64,000 bases of DNA from Emiliania huxleyi CCMP1516. Lineage: Eukaryota > Haptophyta > Isochrysidales > Noelaerhabdaceae. Each line of letters opens with the position of its first letter. The stretch's first letter is position 1. The stretch is from assembly GCF_000372725.1 (NCBI RefSeq), contig NW_005198966.1, positions 1,551,507 through 1,615,506 on the forward strand. Direction: 5' to 3'. The translations under genes and the position numbers were made by a program. The notes beneath the pieces are model-generated. The model saw nothing but the letters and a program-made list of their open reading frames with translations, was not told where the DNA came from and searched no databases. Shown here piece by piece: positions 9,916-21,562 of this stretch.

Positions 9916-10425
9916 TGTTGATGTATAGAGTCTAGATCGTCGGATGCATCGGGGTCTTGACCCTTCTCTCGCACTTGGTTGTGCGTGTGGTCTCATGAGT
10001 CTGTGAGGGCGCCTTGAGGCCTTGTGTACGAACTGTGATTCTGTGTTAGCGAGTACAGTTGCTGACCGCCCCAACGTACGCTCTATCCACGAGAGAAGCA
10101 TTTGGCATGAGAGACACTCAGACTTGCGCAAGACGGTAGACGCTGAGGGCTTGAGGCGGAGCCGCAGCCGGGACCACGACGCGCCGTCGACGCACGACGG
10201 TCGAGCGACGCGTCGCGTCGCTGCCTCGACGACGGTCTCGACGCACTCGAGAGTGCGAGAACTGATATGTGTACCTAGGGTATGTATGTATATGTGTGAT
10301 GTGGTCGACCAAAACTCAGAGGGACGCGTAAGGAACGCAAGTCCGCCCGATCACACAAAGTGACGGGTGTTATGCGCACACGCGGCAGCGCACAGAACCA
10401 AATCGGTGGCTGCCAGCCCCCAGAT
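9916..10425. other. intergenic, convergent gene ends
   Basis: Lies between the 3' ends of the ABC1K fusion (+) and the DnaJ protein (-). It holds a CGACG-rich patch near 10190-10260 but no gene or recognised element. Confidence 0.5.
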
Positions 10426-12824
10426 TCAGGGGTGGAACTCGCGACCGCTCGCGACCGTGGCCGGGGCGGCCGCCCGAACGCGATCGTACTCGCCGCGTTG
10501 ATAGTTGAACGCCTTTTGGATGGCTTCCGCCGTCTGCTTCTCCGCAGGCGGGCCCTTGAGCTGTGGCGGGCTGTAGTAGTCGCGGTACCTGTCTGGCATC
10601 TCCTGCTTGAACTGGACGCCGCGCAACTCCCTGCCCGCTCGACCGCGGAAGGACGGCTTGAAGGAGCTGGACGTCGCCCCAGCGGTGGTTCTGGCGGCGG
10701 AGAAGGCCTCCTCAAGCCGGGAGGGCACAGCTTTTAGCACCGTTCCGGAAGTCACCGGCGCCTCTGACGCCGCCTCCGCCGCCTCGACGGCGGCTGCCTC
10801 CGCCGCCGCCGCCTCCCATCCCTTGGGCACTCGGAGCGTCGCCGTGTCGACGGTAAAGGGCGAGACGCGGCGTGCGTCCCCCGCTGCTGCTGCCTCTGCC
10901 GTCGCCCCGGCCTCCCCCGCGATGAGCCTCGCACGCACCATCTCCTCTGCTCGAATCTGACGGGTGCGGGTCACAGCAAGGCGTCGAAGGGTGCGGCGAG
11001 GCACGGGGAGTCAGGGGCCAACGTGAGGGGGGTTGAGAGTGTGTGTGTGTGTTGAAAGGCGGTGTTGGGTCGGGAGCGTGCCTCAGCTCTTGCTTTCTGG
11101 ACAGCGGCCTCCACGGCTACCTCTGCCTGCGCTTGCACCGCCTCGAGCACGCCCAGCGCCTCTGTGCGCGCCGCCTCCACCGCCGCCTGCACCGCCGCCT
11201 GCACCGTCACGTCGCGCTCAGCCGCTGCAGCTACAGCGGCAGCCTGCAGAGCAGCCTCGAGCTCTGCGGCCGCCGCCTCAGCCGCAGCCTGCAAGGCTGC
11301 CTCGCGCTCAGCCGCTGCTGCGGCAGCGGCAGCCTGCAGGGCCGCCTCGCGCTCCTCCGCTGCCGCGTCGACCGCCTGCCCCACCGCAACCGTGACGGCC
11401 GCCTCGTGTTCTGCTAGAGCCGCCTCGCGCTCCTCCGCTGCCGCCTTAAGTGCGGCCGCCATCGCTGCCTCCCCGGCCGCGACGGAGTCCGCTAGCTGCC
11501 GCCTGAGGGCCTCGAGCTCGCCCTCGGCACCGCCGACGCCCTCGGCCACGACCGCTGCCTCCTCGGCGTCCGAAACCGTGCCGTTTGCCGGAGCTCGCGC
11601 CGCCCTCTGCTTGTGCTCCGTCTCGGCGACATCGGCCTCGACCTGTGCCGCAACGGGCCCCGATGCCTCTTGCCCAGCCTCATCCTTGCTAGTCCAGAAA
11701 TCAAAGATGGATTGTCGTTGGCGGTCAACAACGCGCGGCGCCTCCTTGCGCCCCGCCTCCTTTGGCGCGCTGTCTGCCTTGGACGGCGTCTCTGCCGCCG
11801 CCGTCTCGGCGGCCCCCGTCTGGCGGCCCAGCCGAGTCGCCTCGGTCGATGCGCCCTGCACCGTGTAGATTGATTTGGGGTCGGCCGCTGGCGTTGAGCG
11901 CTCCGCCTTCAGACGCTCCTCCTCGATCGCCTTGGCTGCCTCAGCCTTGGCGGCCGCCTCCCGCCTCGCCGCCTCCACCTTTGCCGCCGCCTCCTCCTGC
12001 GCCGTCGGTGCCTTCTCCGTCGAGCTGCTTGCGGCCCACACCTTGGAGAGCGAGGCGGCGGCCTCGTCTTGCTCCGCTTTGGCCTTCGCCGTGGCCGCCT
12101 TCGCCTTCCTCGTCCCCGCCGCCTTGGCTTGCCCGTCTGTTGCGGCAGGCGAGTCGCCGTCCCGGCGCGTAGAGCTCAGAAAGTCCTTGGTTCGCGCGGA
12201 CCACTCGTTGGCCTTGGCGGCCTTGGCGGCCTCGTACTCCAGATCGGGCGCCGGCGCCGCCGCCGCCGCGCGCTCCTTGACCCACCCCATGCCCTCGGAC
12301 GGCCCTCCCGCCTCGGCTGGTACCTTGTCGGGCGCCCCGTTTGGCACCGCGATGTTGCTGCTCGGCCAGACTCGCTTGCCGTCCCACTCCGCCTGCGCCC
12401 CCCACTGCGACCCTCGCCACCACCCCCTGCGCTGCCCCGGGCCGCCGGGAGGTCGGCCAGGGCGAGGCGGCTGTCCGCTGGACATCCAGTCCTCCTCCGA
12501 GTACGCCGCTCTCGCCGCCGCTGCTCGCGCCGCCGCCGCCGCTCTCGGGGATGGGGACGCCTTGGGGTTGGTCAGCCGCTCGAAGGCCTAGAGCGCAAGA
12601 CGCGGTGTGCTGTGAGCCGGTGCACGTCGGAAGGCAGGGCGGCAGTGGAGTGGGAGGCTCGCCTCTGTCAGCAGTCGGAACTTTTGCGCGGCGTATTTTG
12701 TCGGGTTGAGATCCGGATGCCACTGCTTGGCCCGCTCGCGATACGCGGCCTTGAGCTCCGCGGGCGAGGCACCCGGACGCACTCCCAGCACCTCCGCAGG
12801 GTCGTCTCCCTCAGCCATAATCAT
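10426..12824 (-). CDS. DnaJ (J-domain) protein with long Ala/Glu coiled coil
   Basis: Three exons, about 732 residues. Exon 1 (12824-12663) carries a J domain: DPAEVLGVRPGASPAELKAA, YRERAKQWHPDLNPTKYAAQ with the HPD motif, then KFRLLTE. Exon 2 (12587-11082) completes it with AFERLTNPKASPSPR, then a Gly/Trp-rich patch (GQRRGWWRGSQWGAQAEWDG) and a long coiled coil built on AAAEREAALQ repeats. Exon 3 (10956-10426) ends with a Tyr/Pro tail (MPDRYRDYYSPPQLKGPP). Both introns, 12588-12662 and 10957-11081, are GC-AG (GAG|GCGAGC and GAG|GCACGC) and keep frame. The HPD loop predicts stimulation of Hsp70 ATPase. The client and compartment are unknown; there is no obvious signal or membrane segment. A second Met two codons in is an alternative start. 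Confidence 0.82.
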
Positions 12825-14057
12825 GGTGGACGAGCGTGAACGCAAGGTGGCGCCTGGGCCGGCGGGCGCCGCGGAGGCCTGCCCTGAGCATGCGGCGCCT
12901 CTTGCCCCCACTGCCCGGCCGGTGACCTCGAGGGGTGGGAAGGCGTGGGAGAAGGCCGCGGCCGCCGCGCAGCAGAGGTGCAGCATCGAGCAACGGCACT
13001 GCCACCAACGGGAAAGCCGCGGGGGCGCGAAGTCTGGGCGTGCTTCGATTTCTTTCGATCGGAAGCCCCAAAAGGGAAAGAAAAGAGGTAAGGTCACGGC
13101 TTTGAAGGACCGAGGGAGGCTCGACAGTTTGCTTTTCATCGGAAAGCGACAGACTGGCAGATTTGTTTGTCGGTCGGGGAGTGACTGACTGACGGCTGCC
13201 AGAGTGCAGAGAGAGAGAGCCAGCCAGCCTCAGGGAGGCATGCCGAAGGCGAAGGTATAGATAATTATAGAGATACGTCGTGCGAAAAGCGTCACTGGCC
13301 GCGAAAACTGTCAAAGAATTTACTGTCAGTTCGGGGCAAAAACCGTCACTTGGATCTTGGTAGGCCGGGAAGTGATCTGTGATCTGTGAGGGTCCGCCCG
13401 CAGGGGCAGGCGCATTTTGTAGGCCGGGAAGTTTCGCAGTGACTGTTCCGTTATCGTTCGTAGCTCCAAGTGCTGTCCCAGTGCTGTCCAAGGAGGTGCG
13501 CTGGCTGGATGGAGAACCTTGCGCACGATATCCTAAGAAGAGCGTGCCGCGCAGCGTCCTGCCTGGCCAACTCTGAACTCTCGCTCTCCGCGTCATCGTT
13601 GCGCGCTTCTCATCCTTCAAGCTCGAGGCTGAAAAACTGGCACCGACGACAACATGCCGACTGTGTCTGCCGATCAACACACGACAACTCTTCTACCTCT
13701 TAACACCGTACGCGGGGCCGGCGCCGTCTGAGGCGCGGTGGCGCGCACTAGGCGACGGTTACTGCTGCCAAGAAGAATCTGCAATGAATCTGCAATCACC
13801 CACAAGGTCAAGGATGTCCATCGCGTAAGGAAAAGCGCGAGTGGCGAGACGGCGAGGCCATCGACCGCGGTTGTGTGCTCTCGTCGCCGCCGTTTTGCCA
13901 CGTTCCTGTCCACGCTGATCGCTGTCCGTTTTCACTCGGAAATTTCCTAGGAAATTTTCCGGCTTCGTCCAAGGACCACCCAGCAAGTGACAGCTTCGTC
14001 GGAAAGCGACAGTTTCGTCGGGACAGGATCCCGCCCCCCCCCCCCCCCCGCGAATTC
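12825..14057. other. intergenic, repeat-rich, no gene supported
   Basis: Contains small reiterations: TAGGCCGGGAAGT twice (about 13360 and 13420), CGGAAAGCGACAG twice (about 13140 and 13999), and a run of about 20 C near 14030. The long minus-strand frame across 12811-13680 overlaps the DnaJ promoter side and has no family features. Confidence 0.45.
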
Positions 14058-14232
14058 CTGAAAGAAAGAAAGAAAACAAAAAGGGCGAGGGGAGGGATGG
14101 GGAGGACGGCACGCCGCCACCACACAGGTCACACAGGGATTTTAAGGAGAGGAGTGTGGTTCTAGCCGTCGCCCACCCTTGGGAGTCTGCCTCTTCCTAT
14201 GTCAGTCCCTCGCCGATTCTCGCTGCATCCTG
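14058..14232 (-). repeat. dispersed short element, near-complete copy
   Basis: Read on the minus strand: TCGCTGCGAGAAT-like start, GAGGAAGAGGCAGAC, GGGTGGGCGACGGCTAG, CTCCTCTCCTTAAAATCCC, GGCGGCGTGCCGTCCTCCCC and a TTTCTTTC tail. The same order occurs at 48622-48738, 60321-60416 and 61938-62175. Length, dispersal and the T/C-rich tail suggest a SINE- or MITE-like family. No terminal inverted repeat was found. Confidence 0.65.
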
Positions 14233-14559
14233 CAAGCACCAAGCTGCATGCAACCTTCATGCCTGCTTGCTTCATTCATGCCACCTCGCGGTCGTCCCAC
14301 TCTCGTCGCTCTCTCTCCTGTCGCTTCATCCTCTGTCCCGTCGCTCTCCTCTGCCTCGTTCTGCGACGACGCCGCCGCCTGCCGATCCCCACGAATTCCT
14401 CCGCGGCCCAACTCCCGATTTCTTCAATCCATTTTGCGTTCCCGCGTTGCAACGCGCCCCGGAGCCGCCCGCCGACGGCCCCTTCGCGAACGGTCCGGAA
14501 CTCCACCGCGCCGTCTTGTTGCAACTGCACTGCACGTCTCCACGCGCTCCGCGTACAGA

Positions 14560-15135
14560 ATGGGAGAACACGTCTCCGTCGTCGTGCTCGTCGGCCCCAG
14601 CGGCGCCGGCAAATCCACGCTCCAGGACGCCGTGGCGGCGCGGCATCCCGACCGCGTGCTGCGCGCTGTGAGCCACACCACCCGTGCGCCGCGGGAGGGC
14701 GAGGTTGACGGGCGCGAGTACAACTTTGTCGACCGTGCCGCGTTCGAGGCGCTGGCCAACGCCGGCGCCTTTGTCGAGACGGCCGAGTACAGCGGCAACC
14801 AGTACGGATCCGGAGCCACCGCGCGCCAGGCGGCGCAGCAGGGGAAGGTTTGTCTGCAGGTGCTCGAGCCAAAGGGGGCCGAGTCCTTCCGGCGCCTGCG
14901 TGACGAGCTGGGGTGTCGCTTCGTCTTTGTCACGGCGCCGCGCGAGGAGCTGGTGAAGCGGATCCGCGCCGAGCGGCCCGACGCCGACGTCCGAGTCGAC
15001 GACCTCGACGTGATGCTGCGCTACGGAGACGAGGCGGAGTTCGACCTGGTGCTGTCCAACAGCAACCTCGCGGCGGCGGTGGATGAGCTTTCGCGCTTTG
15101 TGCTCGGAATGCCCGCTCGCTCGGACCAAGCCTAG
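14560..15135 (+). CDS. guanylate kinase
   Basis: 191 residues from MGEHVSVVVLVGPSGAGKST. It phosphorylates GMP or dGMP to the diphosphate with ATP. Visible family landmarks: P-loop GPSGAGKST (residues 11-19); GMP-binding SHTTRAPREGEVDGREYNFV; EYSGNQYGSG; a lid-type Arg segment (ELVKRIRAERPDAD); and DLVLSNSNL near the C-terminus. The length is close to the usual 190-210. The frame stays open upstream to 14179 and includes an Arg-rich, acid-poor stretch just before the Met (RVATRPGAARRRPLRERSGT), so an organelle-targeted longer form is possible; I chose the Met directly before the fold. Single exon. Confidence 0.93.
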   Translation: MGEHVSVVVLVGPSGAGKSTLQDAVAARHPDRVLRAVSHTTRAPREGEVDGREYNFVDRAAFEALANAGAFVETAEYSGNQYGSGATARQAAQQGKVCLQVLEPKGAESFRRLRDELGCRFVFVTAPREELVKRIRAERPDADVRVDDLDVMLRYGDEAEFDLVLSNSNLAAAVDELSRFVLGMPARSDQA

Positions 15136-15320
15136 CGTGAGGCGGTTTCCTGAAGGAGGTACGAGTACGCTGCGGACGTGGAGGTTAGTTTCCCCCGATC
15201 TTAAACACGAACCCCGCTTGCGGGCCTTAAGCGCACGTATGTAAAAAAACTGTTCAGTTTTCAAAGGCAAAACACAACGCTCTGGCCTTTCGTTCGCGGA
15301 GCACTCGACCCTCCCCTCGC

Positions 15321-15352
15321 CGGCACCAACTTGATTCGTAGATGCGCGTCTC
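15321..15352 (+). repeat. inverted repeat, left arm
   Basis: 32 bases, exact reverse complement of 16633-16664. Confidence 0.85.
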
Positions 15353-15687
15353 ACGGCCGGACCGCGGGACGGGGAGGGAGGGGGGTGGATCCGTAAATCC
15401 GTAAGTCCGTAAATCGTGTAACAAAAAACCACGAGAGACTCCCCCGCCGCACCCAGCTACAAGGCAGGCAGAGACACAGCACTCGCGACACGCTGAGAAG
15501 CCGGAGGCTGGCCTCTCCAATGCTCGCGCAACGCTGTCTGAGTGTCTGTGCACGCGCAGCAGCTCTCCGGGGTCCGCGCGGGCGGCGCACACAGTGGGAG
15601 GGCGACGACCGTGCGACTGTAACGCTACGTATATCTCTTAACAATCACTATATTCGCGCTTGCGCTGCGCCCCTGCGAGTGCGACTA

Positions 15688-16439
15688 TCAACCTCTGTCG
15701 CGTGCGCATATAATCCCCTCCATCTTGTCGTACAGCCTTGACCTCTCCGCCTCTGCGGCATCAGCGCGCCTCGCCTCTGCCTCCATCGAAATCTGCAGCG
15801 CGTCGAGCTGCTCGCGCAGCTCGGCCTGGATCTTGGCCCGCATCTCGCCGATACGCCACTCAAAATCAGCTCGAGCTGCGTGTGATACCTCGTCGGCCAT
15901 CCGCTCGGCCGCTTTGATGTCGCGTTTAGCAGCTGCTGCGCTGTCCTCAGGTTGTCGCGGTCGGAACGCCTACGCTCTTGTGCCGCAGCAAGCTCAGCCC
16001 GCGCCGATGCGAGCGCCTTCTTCACAGCGCTCGCAGAGCGCTGCTCAGAAGCGAGCTCCTTGGTCTGTGACCGCAACTTCTCTTCCAACTCCTGCCGGAG
16101 CAGCACCTCAGCACTCGCACTACTCGCGGCTGCATGGATGTCCGAGCCCTTTAGTGTGGTTTGCGCGTCTGTGCTGACGAGAGTGCGGGAGATGCTGCCG
16201 TTGTGCTGACCAGAGATTACGCCAGCGGTGGCAGTGCTGCTTGGGCACACAACAACATTGCTCGTGGCCGAGCTGGCATAAACCGCCGCACCAGCCTCTG
16301 CGGCTGCAGTGGTGCTTCGGATCGCGTCGAGCACTGCGCCTGTATCGTGCTTGAGCATGGCCTCGAGCGTACTGAGGTCGGCTGTCCCGAGCTCGTTGAG
16401 CAGACCCTCCAGCACAATGCTGAGCTGCGTCGGTGCCAT
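15688..16439 (-). CDS. unknown coiled-coil protein, two overlapping frames
   Basis: The N-terminal half (from 16439, MAPTQLSIVLEGLLNELGTA) and its coiled coil (LLRQELEEKLRSQTKELASE, AVKKALASARAELAAAQERR) lie in one frame. The continuation (AAAAKRDIKAAERMADEVSH, WRIGEMRAKIQAELREQLDA, ending ICARDRG at 15688) lies in another. The heptad pattern passes from one frame to the other around 15935-15965, so either a single-base indel (genuine or a sequencing error) or a cryptic small intron separates them. Total about 250 residues. No named domain. The gene sits between the arms of a perfect inverted repeat. Confidence 0.55.
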
Positions 16440-16632
16440 GTGTCGACGTGTCCAAGGGAACGGACGTCGCCGAAGGCCTTAGTTCACGCCGAAAAGTACG
16501 TCTAACGCCTCCTGCTAGCTGGGGCACGCTCCCACGCGGCTGGGGGCCGCTCTCCAGCTCGATTAGGGCGCTTTTCGCGCGATTTTACGGAATTACGGAT
16601 TGGAGGGGGGTGGCGGCACATAGGGGGAGGGG

Positions 16633-16664
16633 GAGACGCGCATCTACGAATCAAGTTGGTGCCG
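16633..16664 (-). repeat. inverted repeat, right arm
   Basis: 32 bases, exact reverse complement of 15321-15352. Confidence 0.85.
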
Positions 16665-16915
16665 GTCGGCCTCGCGCACACACTTCGCCTCGCCTCACAA
16701 CTCGGACACAACGCCCTTTCATTGTTCCCAATCTGTCCTTGAGCATTTCTCCCTGCGAGCTAGAACGTATGTGCACTGGCTGAGGAGAGCCCAACGCAAT
16801 GGCCGCGCTCGCGTCGGGCTTCTAGTCGGGCTTGAGCGGTTGAGGGGTCGGATGATGAGGCTTGAGGGCGGGGCAGCTGTGGCAGCTTACTGCTTACGAC
16901 TAGGCTTTCGAGCGG

Positions 16916-17488
16916 TTAGCGCCTCGCCGCTAACCGGCAAGCGCGGATCCGATCCAGAAGGGGAAAGCCTGCTGCGGCTGCGTTGCCCTTTGTGCGGAGC
17001 GCCCTTTGCAACGAGCCGGTGTCCTTGTAGCCACTTCGCCGGTAGTTGGCGACGACGCGCTCGAAGGTCTCCATGCCCTCAACGACGTGCCCGAGGGTCG
17101 ACTCGTGTGGAGTCCCCCGGCCAAGCCGCATGCCATTCGGAGATAGCGCCACGAAAAGGTGCGACGTTCGAGAGTTGACGCCCGCGCCGGCAAAGGAGAG
17201 AGTTCCGTGGAGGAAGGGCATTTTGTTGGGCTCGTCCGCAATGCGCCTCGCCCTGCCCTGCCAGCGAGCGGTGACCGCCGGGTCGGCAGCCACTCCGAAC
17301 TGGACAAGGAGGCCAGGGATCACCCGGTAGAGCAACTGGCCTTCCATGAAGCCAGACTTTACGAGGTCGGTGACACGCATCACGCCGAGCGGAGAGAGCG
17401 ACTCGTTGAGCAGCACGGTGAAGGGACCCGCAGTGGTGTCGCATGCAACGCGCTGCTGGCCCAAGGGAGCGAGCGGCGTGAGCAGCAT
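16916..17488 (-). CDS. divergent cyclophilin-type peptidyl-prolyl isomerase
   Basis: 190 residues, single exon. The fold is recognisable by order: CDTTAGPFTVLLNESLSPLG (strand 1-2), LVKSGFMEGQLLYRVIPGLL and VQFGVAADP (the usual FHR.i.gfmiQgGD region), MPFLHGTLSFAGAGVNSRTS (equivalent of the Q/M-A-N segment), HLFVALSPNGMRLG, and LGHVVEGMETFERV. The canonical active-site Arg is present (YRVIP), but several other catalytic positions differ from CypA, so activity is uncertain. Such divergent cyclophilins are common in algae. A slightly longer start, at 17549, is in another frame and was not used. Confidence 0.75.
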   Translation of the reverse strand: MLLTPLAPLGQQRVACDTTAGPFTVLLNESLSPLGVMRVTDLVKSGFMEGQLLYRVIPGLLVQFGVAADPAVTARWQGRARRIADEPNKMPFLHGTLSFAGAGVNSRTSHLFVALSPNGMRLGRGTPHESTLGHVVEGMETFERVVANYRRSGYKDTGSLQRALRTKGNAAAAGFPLLDRIRACRLAARR

Positions 17489-17661
17489 GTACGTGCAGAC
17501 GCTGGGAGCACTTCAACAGGAGAGAGACATAGACTTCAAAAGGTCCCACGCTCCCACCAAAGAGGCCAACGCTTTAAGAGCAATCAATGAATGGACGTCC
17601 CTCCCAAACTAGGTGCGATGCCCCGGCGGGCGTCTGTGCGTGTGTGGGACAGACGTTCCTA

Positions 17662-18142
17662 CAGTGGGTTGCGGGCATTAAGAAAACAGGATTCCGCGGC
17701 ACGCCGCCGTTTCTAAGCCTTTCCACAGCCCTCATCCACCCCACGCCGTGGTTTCTTAGCTCCGGGCGGGGCACTCAATCAAGCCAGAGCGCCGGCCCGA
17801 AGGATTTTTAGGTAAGAAGAGTGTTAAAGCTCGGTCCGCGAGGGCGATGCCAAGAGTCTGCCGCCGAGTCGGCTCTCTGGATGAGGGGAAGACGCACACA
17901 CGCCTCCATCCACTGACCACTCCACTCAGAACACCGCAGACTTGAACAGTGACAAGTGCGCTGCCGCAGGCCCAGGCGAAGAGAAATTTTGAGCTGCAGC
18001 TGGGGCTCCGGACCCGTTCACACTCGTGTCTGGCCTTTTCTCGGGGCCGCGCCTGCGGCGCCCCGTGGTTTCTTAGATTTTTGCGGAAATCGCTTGGTAG
18101 GGTTTCTTAATGCGACGTTTTCTTAATGCCCGCAACCCACTG
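17662..18142 (+). mobile_element. Tc1/mariner-type MITE with TA target-site duplication
   Basis: 481 bases. The left end CAGTGGGTTGCGGGCATTAA is mirrored at the right end (TTAATGCCCGCAACCCACTG). The two ends are perfect inverted repeats of 25 bases (through AAAA), and the element is flanked on both sides by TA. No transposase inside. A diverged reverse-oriented copy with an insertion lies at about 55873-57160. Confidence 0.88.
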
Positions 18143-18624
18143 TATGCGCGGGGCTTCCCGCGGGGACGACGTATACCGCCGCCGCCGCAAACCCCCAATC
18201 CCCCATATGTTTGTATGCACATGGCGTGAAGAATTCCGCCGCCGCCGCAAACCCCCATATGTTTGTAAGTACATGGAGTGAAGAATTCTTAAAATACAAG
18301 CCTCTCTCACAGCACACTGGCACGACAAGGGGATCCACAAGGGCGCGGACTGGCTCGAGCTGATTTCCGGCTCACCGGTATCAACAACAAACAAATACGC
18401 CCTAAGCCGAGTGGGTGAAAACCTTGTCGCAGGTCGGCGCGCCGTGCAAGGTGCGCAGCCAGGGATCCTCCTGCGCCCATTTCCCGCTGCCCGTCTCCGC
18501 TCTGCCGATCCTGCCCCTCTCAGCGCATCTGTGCCGCACCGGCGCTGCCACGCGGGTAAAGTGACCCGGGGTGATCGGCTCCGCCGCCCTCCTTAGGTGG
18601 CGACGGCTGCATCCACACCGCGGG
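18143..18624. other. leader region of the MAP kinase with a short tandem duplication
   Basis: About 18174-18292 holds two copies of a ~60-base unit (GCCGCCGCAAACCCC ... ATATGTTTGTA ... GTGAAGAATT). The rest is non-coding as far as I can see. Confidence 0.6.
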
Positions 18625-20360
<1,736 letters not shown>

Positions 20361-20756
20361 AGCGCCCCACAGCCCGCCCCCAGGGCTTGGAGCTTGCGCT
20401 CAAGCCACCGAGGTGTGACCCGTGTTTTTTTAGTCTCTTCTCTCCCACGTCCCTTCCACCCAGCCACATACACACATATTAACCTCAACAGCAACCCCCT
20501 CTCAGTCGTCGGAACATAGTGTCTCGGAGATCCTGTGCATTTGCATTTGTTTTGTCTAAAAACGCCGAAGAAAAGGTCGCCGCGCACGTCGCACTCGCTC
20601 TCAGACTCGCAGCTCGCACAGACCACACAGTCGTCAGTCGCACCCGAGTGTCCACGCCGAGGCAAGGAGACGCACAGGCGCGCACATATACGTAAACGCG
20701 ATTGTTTGGAGCCGTCGGGGACGGGGTGCGCGCCGCTGCGCACACCACACACACTC
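20361..20756. other. short convergent intergenic region
   Basis: Separates the MAP kinase stop (+) from the COG8 stop (-). Nothing beyond ordinary non-coding sequence is seen. Confidence 0.5.
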
Positions 20757-21511
20757 TCACAGCTCCGGCGTCTCTCCCGCCTCGCGCGCGAGCGAGAGGA
20801 GCGAAGTGGTCAGGCCGTCGGGCGCCAAAGGCGCGCCGCTCTGCTGCCGTACACCGAGCGCATCGGGCGGCGTCCACTGCGGCAGCAGGGCGTCGAGGCA
20901 GGCGGCGAGGTGCGGCGCAAGCTCGCCCTGGAGGGCGGCTCGCATCTGCGCGTGGTGGTCCGCGCCGTGCTCCCCCGCGGCGGCGGCGCGCGGCGCGCAG
21001 CGCGCCAAGCCGCGCGCGCACTCGGCGAGCGCCTCGGCGAGCGCCGTCGCCACCGGCGCGCGCAACTCGTGCGCGGCGCAAGGGCGGAGCTGGTTGAAGG
21101 CCGCCATCAGCTGGTTGCACAGGACCGCCAAGGGCACGAAGCGGAGGAGCGAGGCGGGCGGAGGAGGGGCCGCCGCCGCCGCCGCCGCCTCGTCGGCCGG
21201 CTCCGCGGCCGGCTGCCCGTTGCCGGCGTCGACTGCGCGCGCCCCGCTGCCCGCGGAGAGCGCGCTGACGGCGGCGGCGGAGGCGGGTGGCGCCGCCCAG
21301 TGGACGGAGGTGATGGCGCGCGCCCAGTGGTCGGTGGCGGAGCGGAGCGCGGCGCCGAAGATGCGGAGCGCCGCCTCGACGAAGAGAGGCCGCAGCAGCG
21401 CAGAGGCGTCGAGGCCTGGCCGGCGGGGTTCGGAGGGGGGGGGAGCGGCGCCTCAGCGAAAGGAGCGACGCGCCGCGAGCAGCCGCGGGGGAGGGAGCAG
21501 CGGGGGAGGGA

Positions 21512-21562
<51 letters not shown>

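Larger units (their letters stand above)
15321..16664. mobile_element. inverted-repeat-bounded segment carrying a coiled-coil gene
   Basis: 15321-15352 and 16633-16664 are perfect 32-base inverted copies (one arm reads CGGCACCAACTTGATTCGTA...). Looser inverted similarity continues inward, with repeated CCGTAAATCCGTAA-like words in both arms. The arms bracket the gene at 15688-16439. This may be a DNA transposon or a gene carried between inverted repeats; no transposase or target-site duplication is seen. Confidence 0.5.

Noticed and set aside
10400-10470. Possible tRNA beside the DnaJ gene end (CCCC-AGATTCA-GGGG hairpin)
   Set aside because: Only one arm folds; there is no T arm and no acceptor stem.
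11033-12591. Long plus-strand frames opposite the DnaJ gene
   Set aside because: They are shadows of the Ala/Glu coiled coil in GC-rich codons; the minus frame has the J domain and working splice joints.
12811-13680. 289-codon minus-strand frame
   Set aside because: Low-complexity composition, no domain, and it overlaps the proposed DnaJ start region in another frame.
14179-14559. N-terminal extension of guanylate kinase
   Set aside because: Not adopted as the start because most of it is leader-like repeat-derived sequence; only the last 40 residues could be a targeting peptide.
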